Translations under genes and position numbers: made by a program
In this document: positions 57,736 to 58,665 of the stretch, piece after piece
Layout: each line of letters opens with the position of its first letter
How positions within the stretch are numbered: position 1 is the first letter of the stretch
Notes under the pieces: generated by a model
Told to the model about the DNA's origin: nothing
Seen by the model: the letters and a program-made list of their open reading frames with translations, nothing else
Database searches by the model: none
Assembly: GCA_027494135.1 (NCBI GenBank)
Contig: JAOSJK010000045.1
Span: 1-58,665 of the forward strand
DNA length: 58,665 nt
Direction: 5' to 3'
Source: Acidimicrobiia bacterium
GTDB lineage: Bacteria; Actinomycetota; Acidimicrobiia; IMCC26256; PALSA-610

Positions 57736-58665
57736 TCAGCCTCGGAACGCCGGGCCGAGGACGGTCTGCCAGCAGTCCACCGCACGTGTCTTCGTCGTCG
57801 CGAAACGCGCCTCTGAGAGCGCGTCGAACGCGTCGGCGCAGGCAGCGACGATCAGGCCCTTGGCGGCCTGGTCGTAGCGGGTAGCGACGTTGTTGGCCGG
57901 GTTCACGGGGTCGATCACCTCGATCGGGACGGAGACGTTGCGAGGCGGGAGATCGGCGGCCTTCGTGAAGTCGGTGAACGTCACGATGTCGTCGAACTCC
58001 GTCTGCACGATGTACTGGAAGAACGACTCGAGCGCCGTGGGGTAGTCGGAAAGGTCGAGTCCCTGATCGGCGAGGTGAGCCCAGAGCAGCTCGATCATGA
58101 ACGACTTGAACTTCAGGCTCGGGGTGGCCCTGGTTCGTCGCCTGCCGGCGCCACCACTTGGTGAGCCGGATCAGTTCGGCGAAGTTCGTTCCGTACTTCT
58201 TCTTCCGGTCCCGGATGAAGCGCAGGTGCAGAGTGATGCTCGTGAGCAGGCGGCTTCCGTCGTGGCGGTTGACGAGGCTTCCGACGTCGTCGGACTCGCC
58301 CTCGTACAGCACGGGCACGACGTCGACGTCGAGACCGCTGCCCTTGTACGACACGGTGACGCAGTGGGCTTCCGCTACGAACTGGTCCCTGTGTCATGTT
58401 GGGCGGCGCCCTCGAACAAGCGGTCCGCAAGCCACGGGACCAGCTGCGTCGCCGTTGACGGGCGCGGCGGCCTGCTTGACGTAGACCGCCACGTCGAGGT
58501 CGTTGACGGTCTTCAGGGCCGTCCCCTTCGCCACGCTTCCCGCATGGAGCATCTTCACCAGGGCGTAGTCGGGATCCTCGGCGATCTTCTTCTCAAGGCT
58601 CGTCCTGAGCCTGTTGACCTGATCGCGGTGCTCCTGCGCCTTCGCGCCGGCAGGTTGACGCGGTC
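57736..58665 (-). CDS. CD-NTase (cGAS/DncV-like cyclase), runs off the right edge (frameshifted)
   Basis: The first codons lie at or past the edge (NLPAGAKAQEHRDQVNRLRT-like sequence at 58660-58600). Nucleotidyltransferase motifs: KMLHAGSVAKGTALKTVNDL then DVAVYVK gives G-S and D-x-D (near 58480-58550), and GSGLDVDVVPVLYEGESDDV supplies the third Asp (near 58310-58360). The helical C-terminal domain reads FAELIRLTKWWRRQATNQG, MIELLWAHLADQGLDLSDYP and IEVIDPVNPANNVATRYDQA, ending TVLGPAFRG at 57736. All catalytic acids are present. The OAS/TRF-fold C-terminus fits a clade C or D enzyme. It makes a cyclic nucleotide upon infection. Confidence 0.85.

Noticed and set aside
1..58665. CRISPR array
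   Set aside because: No series of short direct repeats with regular unique spacers was seen; the only short regular repeats are paired integrase arm-like sites.

Overview
The window is high-GC DNA with actinobacterial gene content: DUF305, DUF6153, CsoR, a CopB/CopA pair, GTG starts and ATGA/GTGA gene overlaps. I infer an actinobacterium, possibly Acidimicrobiia-like; the sequence alone does not fix the genus. It is accessory DNA: a defence island followed by a tandem array of integrative elements built on the 3' end of a tRNA gene.

Almost every gene longer than about 300 bases is broken by one or more single-base frameshifts, while start/stop overlaps, motifs and regulatory sites stay intact. 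This pattern fits uncorrected assembly error (probably long-read indels) better than decay. I therefore annotate reconstructed genes that cross frames; internal break points are approximate.

0-7.4 kb (+): a four-gene Wadjet-like (JetABCD) anti-plasmid operon, next to the N-terminal piece of a divergent HTH gene. 7.6-12.3 kb (-): a complete QatABCD anti-phage operon (KAP ATPase, QatB, QueC-like, TatD-like). 12.7-13.7 kb: small unknown genes. 14-23.7 kb (-): a three-gene set of SNF2 helicase-DUF3883, DUF1156 N6-adenine methylase and Swt1-HEPN/DUF499 ATPase, a probable DISARM/BREX-like modification and defence system. 23.8-27.8 kb (+): a four-gene mobile module with a degenerate tyrosine-recombinase-like protein and a transposase-like protein.

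At about 28.0, 44.7 and 54.1 kb lies the same ~40-base 3' fragment of a tRNA (probably CAU anticodon), each followed by a related left-end sequence. Tyrosine integrases and near-identical terminators sit just left of the second and third copies. These mark tandem elements. E1 (28.0-44.7 kb) carries DUF1905, DUF305, two cytochromes c, an eleven-gene copper operon (CopZ, CopA, thioredoxin, CsoR, DUF6153, cupredoxin, Lgt, CopB and others) under a CsoR-type promoter, and an ArsR-P-type ATPase pair. E2 (44.7-54.1 kb) carries a cation exchanger, DUF1905, a glyoxalase, three MerR regulators with 19-bp-spacer promoters, a glutathione-reductase-like flavoprotein, small Cys-rich membrane proteins and YnfA: a mercury/metalloid-type resistance cargo. 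E3 begins at 54.1 kb and runs off the window; it carries a type III CBASS operon (CD-NTase, HORMA, TRIP13) whose apparent effectors are a DUF6602 nuclease-like protein and a caspase-like protease.

The most notable points are the density of four defence systems, the tRNA-anchored element array with recognisable arm sites, the unusual effector pair of the CBASS operon, and the integrase-like protein that has lost catalytic residues.
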